A DNA stretch of 64,000 bases from JAMXLG01 sp963765935 (GCA_963765935.1 CAVXXX010000001.1:1550001-1614000); one strand, 5' to 3'; shown: positions 35,448 through 44,559, numbered from the stretch's first letter. Program-made: numbers and translations. The notes: generated by a model from the sequence alone, not told the origin.

Positions 35448-36553
35448 GGCACGTCCACGGTAATGGTCGTTCCATCGAGCAGTTTGTGATCCGGATCGTG
35501 GATGCGCACTTTCATCCCGTAGACGAGATCGGCGCGCTGATCGGCCGTCTCGACATTTTGCGGCGTGAACTGAGCGCTGCGATCGTAGGACTCGACATGT
35601 CCGTCAAACGAGCCCGCGCCGGAATCGGCGCGCACGGTGAGATGCTTGGCGCTTCGAATCCGTTCGATGTCTCGCTGAGAGACGTAGATGTACGCGTACG
35701 GATCGCCGAAGGTATCGATGATCGCGGCGGTCTGATTCGCGCTCAGCATATCGCCTCGATGCAAACTAAAGCTGGAGACGATGCCGTCCACCGGCGTGCG
35801 AATGACCGTTTCGTTCAGGCGCGCTTGCGCTCGCGCGACCGACGCTTGCGCGTTACGCTCTTGCGCGTAGGCTTGCGCGATTTCTTCCGGGCGCGTGCCG
35901 TTTGCAAGCGTCCGGTATCCGGCGTGCGCCGAGCGCGCAGTGCCGAGTGCCGACGCCTGCTCACCGGGAATATCTGCCCGCACCAATTGCTCGTATTGCG
36001 CGACGGCTTGTGCGGTTTTGGCTTTCGCTTGTTGGTAGGACGACAGCGCCCGGTCGTAATCTTGGCGCGAGACATCACCCGTTTGTGTCAGAGCGCGCGT
36101 ACGCTCGTACGTCAGCCGCTGCATCCGCTCGTCCGCGCGGGCGCTATCGACGGCGGCGCGAGCGGCCGTGACGCGCGATGTTTCACCGCTAACCGTCTGG
36201 GTGTAGTTCGCATACGCCGCAACGCTCGTCTGTTGCGCTTTCGCGACGTCGGTTTGGAGCGGACCACTGCGCTGCTGCTCGAGATTCGCGACCGCCTGCG
36301 CTTCCTGCCCGCGTGCTTCTTCGAGCTCTGCGTACAGAATCGCCGGATCGAGGCGAACGAGTACGTCGCCTCGGCGAACGCGCGAGCCGGCTTGCACGTC
36401 GACAGCGACCACGCGCCCGCCAAGCTGGCTGCCGACTTGCGAAAATTCCGTCTGGACCGTGCCGCTGTAATGCGGCGGCGCTTGTGCGCAGGCAGCCAGT
36501 ATAAAACCGGCAACGGAAAGCAGCAGGCGCGCTCGAGCGGCCGTCCGGTGCAT
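35444..36553 (-). CDS. HlyD-family membrane-fusion lipoprotein of ABC exporter
   Basis: A 369-aa periplasmic adaptor. Start at the ATG complementary to 36551-36553 giving a lipoprotein signal (ARLLLSVAGFILAACAQAPP, lipobox LAAC). Biotinyl-lipoyl halves (SQVGSQLGGRVVAVDVQAGS, DVLVRLDPAILYAE and later RTPVDGIVSSFSLHRGD) flank a long alpha-hairpin coiled coil rich in Gln, Ala and Arg (VARAQARLNETV, RGQEAQAVANLEQQRSG). C-terminal MVRIHDPDHKLLDGTTI-like end (KVRIHDPDHKLLDGTTITVD). First gene of the exporter operon, divergent from maf. Confidence 0.88.
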   Translation of the reverse strand: MHRTAARARLLLSVAGFILAACAQAPPHYSGTVQTEFSQVGSQLGGRVVAVDVQAGSRVRRGDVLVRLDPAILYAELEEARGQEAQAVANLEQQRSGPLQTDVAKAQQTSVAAYANYTQTVSGETSRVTAARAAVDSARADERMQRLTYERTRALTQTGDVSRQDYDRALSSYQQAKAKTAQAVAQYEQLVRADIPGEQASALGTARSAHAGYRTLANGTRPEEIAQAYAQERNAQASVARAQARLNETVIRTPVDGIVSSFSLHRGDMLSANQTAAIIDTFGDPYAYIYVSQRDIERIRSAKHLTVRADSGAGSFDGHVESYDRSAQFTPQNVETADQRADLVYGMKVRIHDPDHKLLDGTTITVDVP

Positions 36554-36604
36554 CATTTCCGCAGTGTACCGGAGCATACCAACGGCGTTGAGAAGAACCT
36601 GCGA

Positions 36605-37198
36605 ATGCAAATCGTTCTCGCGAGCGCGTCACCGCGCCGGCTCGAACTTCTCACGTCGCTGGGCCTCGATGTCCGCGTTCAGCCGAGCAGCTACGACGAA
36701 CCGGACGATCCGGACGCGACACCGCTCGAGCTTGCGTCCCGCCATGCGCGGGCCAAGGCGGATGACGTGCGCGTAGCCATCGGTGATATGGTCCCGATTG
36801 TGGCGGCCGACACCGTCGTGGACCTGGATGGTGCGGCGCTCAACAAGCCGATCGATTTCACGGATGCCGTCCGCATGCTCTCATTACTCTCCGGGCGAGA
36901 ACATCAGGTGCACACCGCCTTTGCGCTCGCGCTACCCGGGCGCGCCGGCCTGGTCGAAGAGCGCTCGACGACGCAAGTTCGCTTCTATCCGCTCTCCGCG
37001 GAAGAGATCGGCGAGTACGTCGCTACCGGCGAGCCGATGGACAAGGCCGGAGCGTACGGAATTCAGGGCCGTGCGGCCGCGTTGGTGGAAGCAATTACCG
37101 GCGATTTTTATACCGTCATGGGGTTTCCGCTCGGTCGCTTCATTCGCACCTTACAACGATTAGGTTTTTCTCTGCCGATAACGAAGAAAACGCCGTAA
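36605..37198 (+). CDS. maf: Maf-like nucleotide pyrophosphatase
   Basis: A 197-aa housecleaning pyrophosphatase for non-canonical nucleotides. Starts MQIVLASASPRRLELLTSLG, the family's phosphate-binding opening, with VAADTVVDLDGAALNKP, EEIGEYVATGEPMDKAGAYG and FYTVMGFPLG. Start chosen at ATG 36605 by this motif. Next to mreC, as in many bacteria where maf precedes the mre genes, though mreB is absent here. Confidence 0.92.
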   Translation: MQIVLASASPRRLELLTSLGLDVRVQPSSYDEPDDPDATPLELASRHARAKADDVRVAIGDMVPIVAADTVVDLDGAALNKPIDFTDAVRMLSLLSGREHQVHTAFALALPGRAGLVEERSTTQVRFYPLSAEEIGEYVATGEPMDKAGAYGIQGRAAALVEAITGDFYTVMGFPLGRFIRTLQRLGFSLPITKKTP

Positions 37199-37233
37199 TT
37201 ATGGCATCGTAACGAGGCTATCCGGGGGCCGTT

Positions 37234-38040
37234 ATTTTTACCTATCGCGACGAACGCAAGCTATTTGCGCTCATAGCCGTCATTATAGTCGCAGCACTGG
37301 TTGCGATTCTGCAGATCAATGCGGAGCGGTCGGGCAATGAAAGCCCGCTGGCGACTACGGTAATGAGCCTTGCCTCGTTCATCGAAACCGCGACGAGCGT
37401 CACGGTCAGTACCGTGCGCGGCGCAGGAACGGCGGTCGTTTCGGTCCCACAACTGGAACGCGAAAACAAAGATCTTCGCACGCAAAACCAATCGCTCCAG
37501 CAAGAGAACACGCGGCTCCACGAAGTCGCGTCGCAGTACGCCGCAGAAACGAGCGTTCGTCCCGTCGTCGATACGGCGCCGGGTGGCGTCGAAGCGCGCG
37601 TAGTGGGTTTCCCGCCCGAGAACGAGTCGCGCACGGTGACCATCGATAAGGGCAGCAGCAGCGGCATTCACAAAGACGACGGCGTGCTTGCATCGGGTGG
37701 CGTCGTCGGACGCATTGAATCGGTGTCGCCGTTTGCCAGCAAGGTTGTCCTCATTACGGATTACACGAGCCGCATTCCGGCAGTGACGCGTCGCGGGCGC
37801 TTTTGGGGAATTGCGCGCGGCAATCTCTCGAGCGTGCGTGTCGAGTACATTCCGCAAGATGCGAAGATCAAAGTTGGCGATGTTGTCGTCACCGGTGAAG
37901 GCCGATCGTTTCACTCGGGAATTCCGATCGGCACCATCGCGCGCGTTGAGCGCGGCGATGCAACGTTATATCAAACCGCAATTCTGAAACCGTCCGCCGA
38001 TATCGGCGCCCTCGATCGCGTTGTCGTTGTCCCGAAATAG
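37234..38040 (+). CDS. mreC: rod-shape-determining protein MreC, start codon unclear
   Basis: A ~268-aa membrane-anchored scaffold linking peptidoglycan synthesis with cell shape. The coding signal (YRDERKLFALIAVIIVAALV, the transmembrane segment) is readable from 37234, but no ATG, GTG or TTG precedes it after the in-frame TAA at 37210; an ATT at 37234 is the best-placed codon, the first orthodox one being ATG 37363, which would remove the membrane anchor. A coiled coil (LERENKDLRTQNQSLQQENT) and the beta domain (VVGFPPENESRTVTIDKGSS) follow. Overlaps mreD by 20 bp. Confidence 0.85.
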   Translation: MFTYRDERKLFALIAVIIVAALVAILQINAERSGNESPLATTVMSLASFIETATSVTVSTVRGAGTAVVSVPQLERENKDLRTQNQSLQQENTRLHEVASQYAAETSVRPVVDTAPGGVEARVVGFPPENESRTVTIDKGSSSGIHKDDGVLASGGVVGRIESVSPFASKVVLITDYTSRIPAVTRRGRFWGIARGNLSSVRVEYIPQDAKIKVGDVVVTGEGRSFHSGIPIGTIARVERGDATLYQTAILKPSADIGALDRVVVVPK

Positions 38041-38548
38041 ATTACAACTCTCGCGCCCAATTGCTCCGACGTGGTGGGTTTCCGCACTTTGGTTGATTGC
38101 TGCTGCGCTCGTGCAAGTCACGCTCGTGCACCTCTTCGCGTTTCGCAACGTCGTTCCAAGTCTCGTCTTCGTTGCCGTGGTGTGGTATGCGATTCGGGTC
38201 GACGTGTGGCAAGCGGCGGCGTACGGACTTGCCGCAGGCGCGCTCGAAGACATGCTCGCAACGGGCACCGGCGCTGCGTTTACGATATCGACGATCGTCG
38301 GAGCGGTGAGCGCCCAGGTGATCTCGCGCGGATTCTTCGCCGATTCGTTTCCACTCGTCGCGACGATTACCGTCGCGGCAACGTTCGTGCGTCAATTAGT
38401 CTTTTGGATCGTGTGGGGATTTGAGGGGTACCCGCCGGGTCTTGCCACGATGCACTTTCACGAAGCCGTACTTCAATCCGCGATGAATGCCGTCGCCATG
38501 ATGATCGTCATGATTGCCCTGCGCCGTTTTAGCGACTACTACGCATGA
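38021..38548 (+). CDS. mreD: rod-shape-determining protein MreD
   Basis: A 175-aa polytopic inner-membrane protein of the elongasome. TTG start at 38021 inside mreC. Five or so hydrophobic helices with the family's ALVQVTLVHLFAFRNVVPSL opening and a GLAAGALEDMLATG segment, plus LRRFSDYYA at the end. It sits between mreC and mrdA with 4-bp overlap to the latter. Confidence 0.87.
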   Translation: MSLSRNRLQLSRPIAPTWWVSALWLIAAALVQVTLVHLFAFRNVVPSLVFVAVVWYAIRVDVWQAAAYGLAAGALEDMLATGTGAAFTISTIVGAVSAQVISRGFFADSFPLVATITVAATFVRQLVFWIVWGFEGYPPGLATMHFHEAVLQSAMNAVAMMIVMIALRRFSDYYA

Positions 38549-40416
38549 TCATCGACCGCCGGCGCGTTCCGCGCATTAGCTGGCAGAAATCGCCATGGCG
38601 CATCGCGGGTTTCAGCGCGGTTGTGATCGCGGCGATCATCGCCCTCATCATTCGCCTGATTCAAGTGCAAGTTGTGCAAGGCGAAGCGTTCCGCGCCGCC
38701 GCGCAAGCAAACCAGATTCGCTTGATCGAAGTTGCTGCGCCGCGCGGCATGATTCGAGACCGCAACGGCGAGGTGATGGTGCGCAGCAGACCGTCGTTCG
38801 TCGTCGGGTTGATCCCGTCGGAAGTCACCGATGTGAAGGGCGAGTTGCATACGCTTTCGTCGATCCTCGGTGTCCCCGAATCTTCACTGTGGCAGCAGTT
38901 ACTCCATCACCGCGGCGTCAACTATAAGAATTTCGACGAAGTTCAAGTTTACGAACCGTACGGTCCCGTCGTTTTGGCGACCGATCTCCCCGTTCCGAAA
39001 GTCGCGCGTCTTTCCGAACAGCTAACCGATATGCCCGGCGTCGACTTGGAAGTGCAGCCGATTCGCGACTACCCCGAGGGCCCGGTGGGCGCGGCTGCCT
39101 TCGGCTATGTCGGTCAAATTACGGAAGCCGAATACAACAAGCGTAAGGGCGAAGGCTACACGCCGAACGACGTGATCGGCAAAGACGGTCTCGAGTGGAC
39201 GTACGACAAGTATTTACGAGGCGTTCCCGGCGGACAGCAAGTCGTTGTCGACGCGCAAGGCCAAGTCGTTCCGAGCATCAAGTTGCCGTCGCGCCAAGCG
39301 GTTCCCGGCGACACGCTCGTCACAACGATGGATTGGCGCTTGGAACAGATCGTGCAACAAGCGCTCGTCGAAGGCGTGCAAAAGTGGGCCGGCAAAAAGA
39401 AACTCGCGGCCGGTGTCGTCGTCGAAGATCCGTGGACCGGCGGCATTCTCGCAATGGCGAGTGTCCCCGAATTCGATCCCAATGATTTCGCGGCAAACAA
39501 CTGGAAGAAAGTTTCCAAGTATCTCCTGGACCCGACCGATCCGCTCTTTAATAACGCGATCGGCGCCGCAACGCCGACCGGCTCGACGTTCAAAATGGTC
39601 ACGGGCAGCGGCGTGCTCACCGAAGGGCTCGTGAAGCCGAATGAAGTCGTCTACGACAGCGGTGCGTGGGACTGCGGCGGCTACGTCGCGCGCGACATCG
39701 CCTCGGGCGGCCTCGGCAATACCACGTTCGTACCCGCACTGGCTGCGTCGTCGGATGGATTTTTCTACCAGATGGCGTGGCGTTTGGGGCGCGTGCGTCT
39801 CGAGAAGTGGGCGCGGCTCTTCGGACTCAGCGCAAAATCCGGCATCGATCTTCCCGGCGAAAACGCCGGCAACTGGCCGACGCCCGAATGGGAATTGAAG
39901 AACTTCGGCGTGCCGATGGAGCCGAGCGAAGTCTGCATGCTCGGCATCGGGCAAGGCGCGATGCAAGCAACGCCGTTGCAAATGGTCAACGTTGCATCCG
40001 CGGTGATCAACGGAGGAACGTTGTATCGGCCGCATATCGCAAGCCGCATCGTCGACCCGCGCGGCGATGTGGTCAAGACGTTCCCGCCGGAAATCATCCG
40101 GCAAATTCCCGCGTCGCAAGACGCACTCAAATACGTGCGCGAAGGCATGTCGAAAGTCACGGACCCCGGCGGCACCGCCTACGGTTGGAAGATCAAAGAT
40201 CTCCCGTTCTCGGGCAAAACCGGCACGGCGGAAACCGGCAACGGCGCCGGCGCAAACACGACATGGTTCATTGCCTGGGCGCCATCCGATCATCCGAAGC
40301 TCGCAATGGCCGTATTCGTCGACCGCTCCGGCGGCTACGGCGCCACCGTCGCGGCACCGATCGCGCGCGACATCTTAGTCAAATACTTCAAGAAGAGCCC
40401 CGAGATCATCCAGTAA
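38545..40416 (+). CDS. mrdA: peptidoglycan transpeptidase PBP2
   Basis: A 623-aa monofunctional class B PBP that cross-links peptidoglycan during elongation. N-terminal TM helix (IAGFSAVVIAAIIALIIRLI, 20-39), pedestal domain with APRGMIRDRNGEVMV, then the transpeptidase with catalytic STFK (347-350), SSD (402-404) and KTG (558-560). Overlaps mreD by 4 bp. rodA, which usually follows, is absent; a block of dispersed repeats begins right after the stop. Confidence 0.95.
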   Translation: MIIDRRRVPRISWQKSPWRIAGFSAVVIAAIIALIIRLIQVQVVQGEAFRAAAQANQIRLIEVAAPRGMIRDRNGEVMVRSRPSFVVGLIPSEVTDVKGELHTLSSILGVPESSLWQQLLHHRGVNYKNFDEVQVYEPYGPVVLATDLPVPKVARLSEQLTDMPGVDLEVQPIRDYPEGPVGAAAFGYVGQITEAEYNKRKGEGYTPNDVIGKDGLEWTYDKYLRGVPGGQQVVVDAQGQVVPSIKLPSRQAVPGDTLVTTMDWRLEQIVQQALVEGVQKWAGKKKLAAGVVVEDPWTGGILAMASVPEFDPNDFAANNWKKVSKYLLDPTDPLFNNAIGAATPTGSTFKMVTGSGVLTEGLVKPNEVVYDSGAWDCGGYVARDIASGGLGNTTFVPALAASSDGFFYQMAWRLGRVRLEKWARLFGLSAKSGIDLPGENAGNWPTPEWELKNFGVPMEPSEVCMLGIGQGAMQATPLQMVNVASAVINGGTLYRPHIASRIVDPRGDVVKTFPPEIIRQIPASQDALKYVREGMSKVTDPGGTAYGWKIKDLPFSGKTGTAETGNGAGANTTWFIAWAPSDHPKLAMAVFVDRSGGYGATVAAPIARDILVKYFKKSPEIIQ

Positions 40417-40420
40417 CCCC

Positions 40421-40462
40421 CTGTCATCCTGAGCGAAGCGCCGCAGGCGCGCAGTCGAAGGA
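40421..40462. repeat. dispersed palindromic repeat, variant with additional stem
   Basis: Begins CTGTCATCCTGAGCGAAGCG, continues with an internal GCCGCAGGCGC stem and ends CAGTCGAAGGA. Lies 4 bp after the mrdA stop. Confidence 0.8.
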
Positions 40463-40488
40463 CTGCAACGCGCTTTTGTCTTGAGACA

Positions 40489-40552
40489 ATCCTTCGACAA
40501 GCTCAGGATGACAGTGGTTACTCAGGATGACAGGGTTGCTCAGGATGACAGG
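40489..40552. repeat. dispersed palindromic repeat plus two half copies
   Basis: One inverted full unit (ATCCTTCGACAAGCTCAGGA followed by TGACAG, 40489-40514) then two partial copies of CTCAGGATGACAG at 40521 and 40540. The last copy supplies the final codons and TGA stop of the minus-strand small membrane gene. The pair of inverted full units can fold as a long hairpin and could end transcription from both directions. Confidence 0.8.
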
Positions 40553-40866
40553 GGCGTGCGTGCGGCGATGACCATTAGGGCGGCGTCCGCGGCTTCGCGG
40601 ACGGATTCGTCGGGGTCTTCGCTTCTAATCGTGTCGAGTTGTTCGATACACCAGGGTTGACCGACGATGACCAGGCGTTCGATGAGGTCCATGCGGCCGG
40701 CGACATCGAGCGACGGTTCGGGTTTCGTTTCCGGTGCGGCTACCGGTTGTGCTTCGATCGCCCGTGCTTGACGTTCGCGTGAGAGCATCGTTCCGAGGAC
40801 GAAGACAATCGCGCCGATGATGAAGAGCGCGAGGAGAACGTTTGCGAGGGCGTTACTCGACAGCAA
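40540..40866 (-). CDS. small one-TM protein with HEAT-like repeat (paralogue of 44142 protein)
   Basis: A ~108-aa protein of unknown function. I start it at TTG complementary to 40864-40866, giving an N-terminal helix (NALANVLLALFIIGAIVFVL); the longer frame lies wholly in the upstream gene. After a Pro/Glu-rich linker (PVAAPETKPEPSLD) a HEAT-like helical pair reads RMDLIERLVIVGQPWCIEQL, DPDESVREAADAALMVIA. The stop codon is supplied by a dispersed repeat. Membership in the 4-gene set with the giant repeat proteins is the main clue. Confidence 0.6.
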   Translation of the reverse strand: MLSSNALANVLLALFIIGAIVFVLGTMLSRERQARAIEAQPVAAPETKPEPSLDVAGRMDLIERLVIVGQPWCIEQLDTIRSEDPDESVREAADAALMVIAARTPLSS

Positions 40867-43800
40867 TGTGCGCTGCACCGCGCAGCGCTTCGAGGACCTG
40901 GGCGAGCGCGTCGTCGAGCGTACGATTGACACTTGAGGTCAATACGCGATGGAACTCTTCGATCGGCAGCTCGTTAAGAACGGTCAGCACGTTGAGCAGC
41001 TCCGCGCGATAGTTCTCGAGGGAATCCGATCGATTGCCATCATTGTAAATCGTCGTACCCAAGAGTTGCGCGTTGATCAACCACGGCGTCACCGCACCAA
41101 CCGGCGCGGCTTCTAATTCGGGAAGCAGCGAACGCACGACATCGAGTTCGACGCTGCCCTCGACGCGAATGATTCCCTCGGGCGGCGTCTTCGGCCGCGC
41201 GGACGGCGCGAAAATGATGTCGTTGACGAGATTGACCAGCGCATCGCGGCTGTCGCGATCCTCGAGATCCTTGCCGGTGATCTGCAGACGCGGCATGCGC
41301 AGGCGCACGAAGAGCTTCTCGAGCGGCGCGCGCATCGCGCGGCTCGCCGATGCGAATGTCGCGCTCAGTTGCGGCTGGCCGTCCAGGACTGCATCGGGGA
41401 AGAGCATGCGCATCGCAAAAAGATGCTGGATTAACCCGCCGGCGGTGTCGCTGCGTTCGAGCATGCGCAGTGTGTGTCCGAGACGTTCCGCCGTGAAATC
41501 GACGTAGAGAACCGGCGTCGGAAGTTCTTCCTGTGCTGGTGCGGGCGGCGTGAAGGTTTCGGTTTGCTGCGCGACGATTTCGGCAATCGCGCGCGGCGGC
41601 TGCGGTTCGATGAGTTCCGGACGCTGCAGCTGCGGTTGCGGCTCCGGAAGCGGCGGCGGCTCGTACGCGGCGGCTTCGACGGGGAAGATGCGTGCAATAG
41701 AAAGCGGTGTTCCCGCGACCGATTCGCTGAGCGAGGGCTGCGCTTGCACGCGAACGGTCGGCGCAGCAATTGCGAACGTCGTGCCTTCGCCCCATTCGAA
41801 GACGGTGCGCGTATCAAGCGGCGTGCCGGCCGCAAGCGGCGACATCACCATCATTTCCCAACGAATGCGTAGTTCTACGTTGGGATTCACATCAGCAAGC
41901 ACGAGACCGCGCGCAGACCACAATTGCGACGCGCCGGCGTCATCGTTGATCGCCATGCCGTTAATTGTGGTCGACGATGGAACGTACACTGCAAGGTTCG
42001 TCGGCACGACGCGAATCGTCAAGCGTTCCGCCGGACCGTCGCCGTCGTTGCGCAGGCGTACTTCATAATACAGACGCTCGCCCGCGTTTACCGCTTCCGA
42101 TGGAATCGCCAGCAACTGCGCGCTCTGCGCGAACTGCGCTTCCGCATACGTCGGCACGTCGAGCGTTGCAAACGGTACGGGACTGATGCCCTTCCCGTGT
42201 AGCCATCCCTCGAGCGCAAGCGTGCGGTTTCCGCTGACGGCACGCAATAAACGCAACGTCAAGCGCGCCGTGTGCGTGCTCTCCGGCGCGACATCGGCAA
42301 ATGCAAGGCCATCGCGATCGCGGCGTGCATCGACGGCGCGCTCGACAACAAATTCAGCAGGCAACGTCAGAGACAAACGCGCGTCGCGCAAAACATCGGA
42401 GCCGCCGTTGTGCACGCGCACGATGAGATCGACCGTACGGTTGGGGCGCAGCGGTTCGTGCGATTCCAGTTCCCATTCGACGCGATCGACGCTTGCGCGC
42501 GATCGCACGACAAGCGATGCCGTCCCGAGATCGACGGCGCCGTCGGCATGTTCGAGCACGACGCCGAGCGATGCCGTGGAGCGATCCGGCACCTTCGATG
42601 CGATGAGTGCGTGCACCGTGAAGATGCGTTCGTTATGCGGAACGACGACGCCGAGTTCGACCGGACCGGTATAGAGCCACGGTTCATCGTTGCCTTCGCT
42701 GACGCGAATGTCGGTCAGATACAACCCGGGAACCAGTCGCAGGCGCACGTCCGATTCGGGCGCCGTTCCGTCGTTGTAGACGTGAACGTCGAATGTGACC
42801 TCTTCACGCGCTTGCGTTACGCTTTGATGGGCGACGACGAAATTGCGCGCGCGGCTGAAGCGCGGCGCAACGCGCACCGCAAGCCTGCGCGAGAACGAAC
42901 GCTCGCCGTTCTTCCATCGCAACGATGCATCGATCGGCAGCACCGTTTGTCCCGGCGCGGGAACGGCAACCGTCGCCGCGATGCCGACTTCCGTCATGCG
43001 TCCGGCAGTGAGTGAACCAAGCGAAAACGTTAGGTTCGGAATTGAATCGTCGCTCACCGGTTGCCCGTCGACGTGCGCGGATCCCGGCGCGTAAATCAAT
43101 CCGGCTGGAAGCGCAAATGACATCTGCACGCGTTCGGCGATACCGGTACCGTTGTTCATTGCGCGCAGAATCATCGGTACGCGCATGCCCGGCGTCACCG
43201 CGTCGTCGCTCAAGACGGTGAGCGCCGTTTCATCGCCGTCAAAATCGACCGGCGAAACGACGACGATTTCCGCGGACGAAATCGGAAACTCCGCAGACTC
43301 GCGCGACGCCACGGTACCCGAGGCCTTGATACGCGTTCCGTCGGCAAGCGGCGAATCGATCTGTGCTTGATACTCTACGAGCACCGATTGTCCCGGTGCA
43401 AGACGGTCGCTCACGACCGTTGCGCTATCGTAATCGAACGCTTCACCTTCCACGCCGGCAACGACGCGGCCATCAACGCGTGCGCTGCGTGCAATGTACG
43501 TCGTGTGCGACGGTGTCGGCAGAATGACCGCGACATCGTGCGCGCTCGAAGCGCCGCTATTGCGGACCGTCGCGCGAATCGAAATGACGTCGCCGGGGCG
43601 CGGCTGCGCAGGCGACGAAAGCGTGACGAGCGTCGCGCTATTCTGCAGCTCGGGACGGCTACGAGCCGCAATTCGTTCGATATTCGAACCCAGAAGCGGC
43701 GTCTGATCGGTGACGAGCGCCGCTTGGAAAACCAGTTCGCTCGTGTCTTCGATCGTATCGTTCACGCGGAACGTTGCCGTCACCCGGCGCTGCGCGTTCG

Positions 43801-44092
43801 GTTCAAGATCGCCGATGAGCGCGCCGTTGGAATCGATGAACGTTGCGTCGCCTTCGAGCGGCGCGTCGTCGACGAGGTCGCCGCCCGCAACATGTTCCAC
43901 GCCTTGCGGATGCGCAAAGCGAACGCGTACGCCGGTTGCCGCAGCGCCGCCGAGATTCGAAAAACTGAAGGTCGCGCGAATCGTTTCGCCCGGCACCACC
44001 GTGCGGGCAGGGTCCAACACCAGCGTTCGCAAGCTCTCGACCAATGCGGGAGAGCCCGGGGCAAAAATGCCGGTCAGCGACGTTGAGGCCAC
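40853..44092 (-). CDS. giant CARDB/DUF11-like repeat protein B (1,079 aa), function unknown
   Basis: A very large protein made of about six immunoglobulin-like repeats over residues 20-830, each carrying the pattern NxGxxxAxxV ... Y.xGS..V.G (for example VRNSGASSAHDVAVILPTPS, YIARSARVDGRVV). A Pro/Gln-rich linker (840-858) leads to a helical C-terminal domain, 861-1079, which begins DFTAERLGHTLRML and contains LIQHLFAMRMLFPDAV. No signal peptide, TM helix or sorting signal is seen, which is unusual for CARDB-type proteins. It is a paralogue of the 1,095-aa protein at 44560. Its stop overlaps the small-TM gene start by ~14 bp; 49 bp separate it from the upstream small-TM gene. Confidence 0.75.
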   Translation of the reverse strand: MASTSLTGIFAPGSPALVESLRTLVLDPARTVVPGETIRATFSFSNLGGAAATGVRVRFAHPQGVEHVAGGDLVDDAPLEGDATFIDSNGALIGDLEPNAQRRVTATFRVNDTIEDTSELVFQAALVTDQTPLLGSNIERIAARSRPELQNSATLVTLSSPAQPRPGDVISIRATVRNSGASSAHDVAVILPTPSHTTYIARSARVDGRVVAGVEGEAFDYDSATVVSDRLAPGQSVLVEYQAQIDSPLADGTRIKASGTVASRESAEFPISSAEIVVVSPVDFDGDETALTVLSDDAVTPGMRVPMILRAMNNGTGIAERVQMSFALPAGLIYAPGSAHVDGQPVSDDSIPNLTFSLGSLTAGRMTEVGIAATVAVPAPGQTVLPIDASLRWKNGERSFSRRLAVRVAPRFSRARNFVVAHQSVTQAREEVTFDVHVYNDGTAPESDVRLRLVPGLYLTDIRVSEGNDEPWLYTGPVELGVVVPHNERIFTVHALIASKVPDRSTASLGVVLEHADGAVDLGTASLVVRSRASVDRVEWELESHEPLRPNRTVDLIVRVHNGGSDVLRDARLSLTLPAEFVVERAVDARRDRDGLAFADVAPESTHTARLTLRLLRAVSGNRTLALEGWLHGKGISPVPFATLDVPTYAEAQFAQSAQLLAIPSEAVNAGERLYYEVRLRNDGDGPAERLTIRVVPTNLAVYVPSSTTINGMAINDDAGASQLWSARGLVLADVNPNVELRIRWEMMVMSPLAAGTPLDTRTVFEWGEGTTFAIAAPTVRVQAQPSLSESVAGTPLSIARIFPVEAAAYEPPPLPEPQPQLQRPELIEPQPPRAIAEIVAQQTETFTPPAPAQEELPTPVLYVDFTAERLGHTLRMLERSDTAGGLIQHLFAMRMLFPDAVLDGQPQLSATFASASRAMRAPLEKLFVRLRMPRLQITGKDLEDRDSRDALVNLVNDIIFAPSARPKTPPEGIIRVEGSVELDVVRSLLPELEAAPVGAVTPWLINAQLLGTTIYNDGNRSDSLENYRAELLNVLTVLNELPIEEFHRVLTSSVNRTLDDALAQVLEALRGAAHIAVE

Positions 44093-44141
44093 GAAGGATT
44101 CTTTCCCTTCACGTGCCGTCGCAACCTATGCTGCCGGGATG

Positions 44142-44549
44142 CTACTCGCTTCGCGGCGAGTCCAGGAGCGAGAGGGTTTGCGCGATGCGGTCCGCGCGGC
44201 GGCCCGGATTTTCTGTTAAGAATGTGTGAACCACGCTCTGACGTTCGCTCGAGATCAGCACGTGTGCCGCTGCCAGTGCCACCGCTTCAGCCGGATCGTT
44301 GAGCGCATGTTCGAGCAAATGTTGGGATCGCTCGTCGTCCAGCGCACCGACGGCGAAGACCAAGTCGCAGCGCGCCGATTCGGAAAGGCCGGCGAATTCA
44401 TCACCGGCCTCATTCGTCCAATCCGTCGTCGCCTTTAGCGGTTCTCCGGAGCGCTGCACGCGTACGCGCTCTGCGCTACGCGGCGCAAGCACCGCGTAGG
44501 CGCCGATTAAAGCGCCTACGATGATGAGCAGAATTATTGCGATCGTCAC
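44142..44549 (-). CDS. small one-TM protein with HEAT-like repeat (paralogue of 40540 protein)
   Basis: A 135-aa protein with an N-terminal membrane helix (IAIILLIIVGALIGAYAVLA), a short charged linker and a HEAT-like region: ARCDLVFAVGALDDERSQHL, NDPAEAVALAAAHVLI, ending in an arginine-rich tail. Both helices and order match the 40540-40866 protein, so the two are diverged duplicates. Sits 10 bp after giant protein A and 49 bp before giant protein B. Membrane anchoring of the set is the obvious inference; function unknown. Confidence 0.65.
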   Translation of the reverse strand: MTIAIILLIIVGALIGAYAVLAPRSAERVRVQRSGEPLKATTDWTNEAGDEFAGLSESARCDLVFAVGALDDERSQHLLEHALNDPAEAVALAAAHVLISSERQSVVHTFLTENPGRRADRIAQTLSLLDSPRSE

Positions 44550-44559
44550 GTGCTAGTCC

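Noticed and set aside
40421..40552. CRISPR-like array between mrdA and the small membrane gene
   Set aside because: Units are inverted or partial, spacing is irregular and there are no unique spacers or cas genes; it matches the dispersed palindromic repeat.
42272..43015. Plus-strand open frames inside giant protein B
   Set aside because: They lie fully antisense to a coherent repeat protein and lack start signals or recognisable domains.
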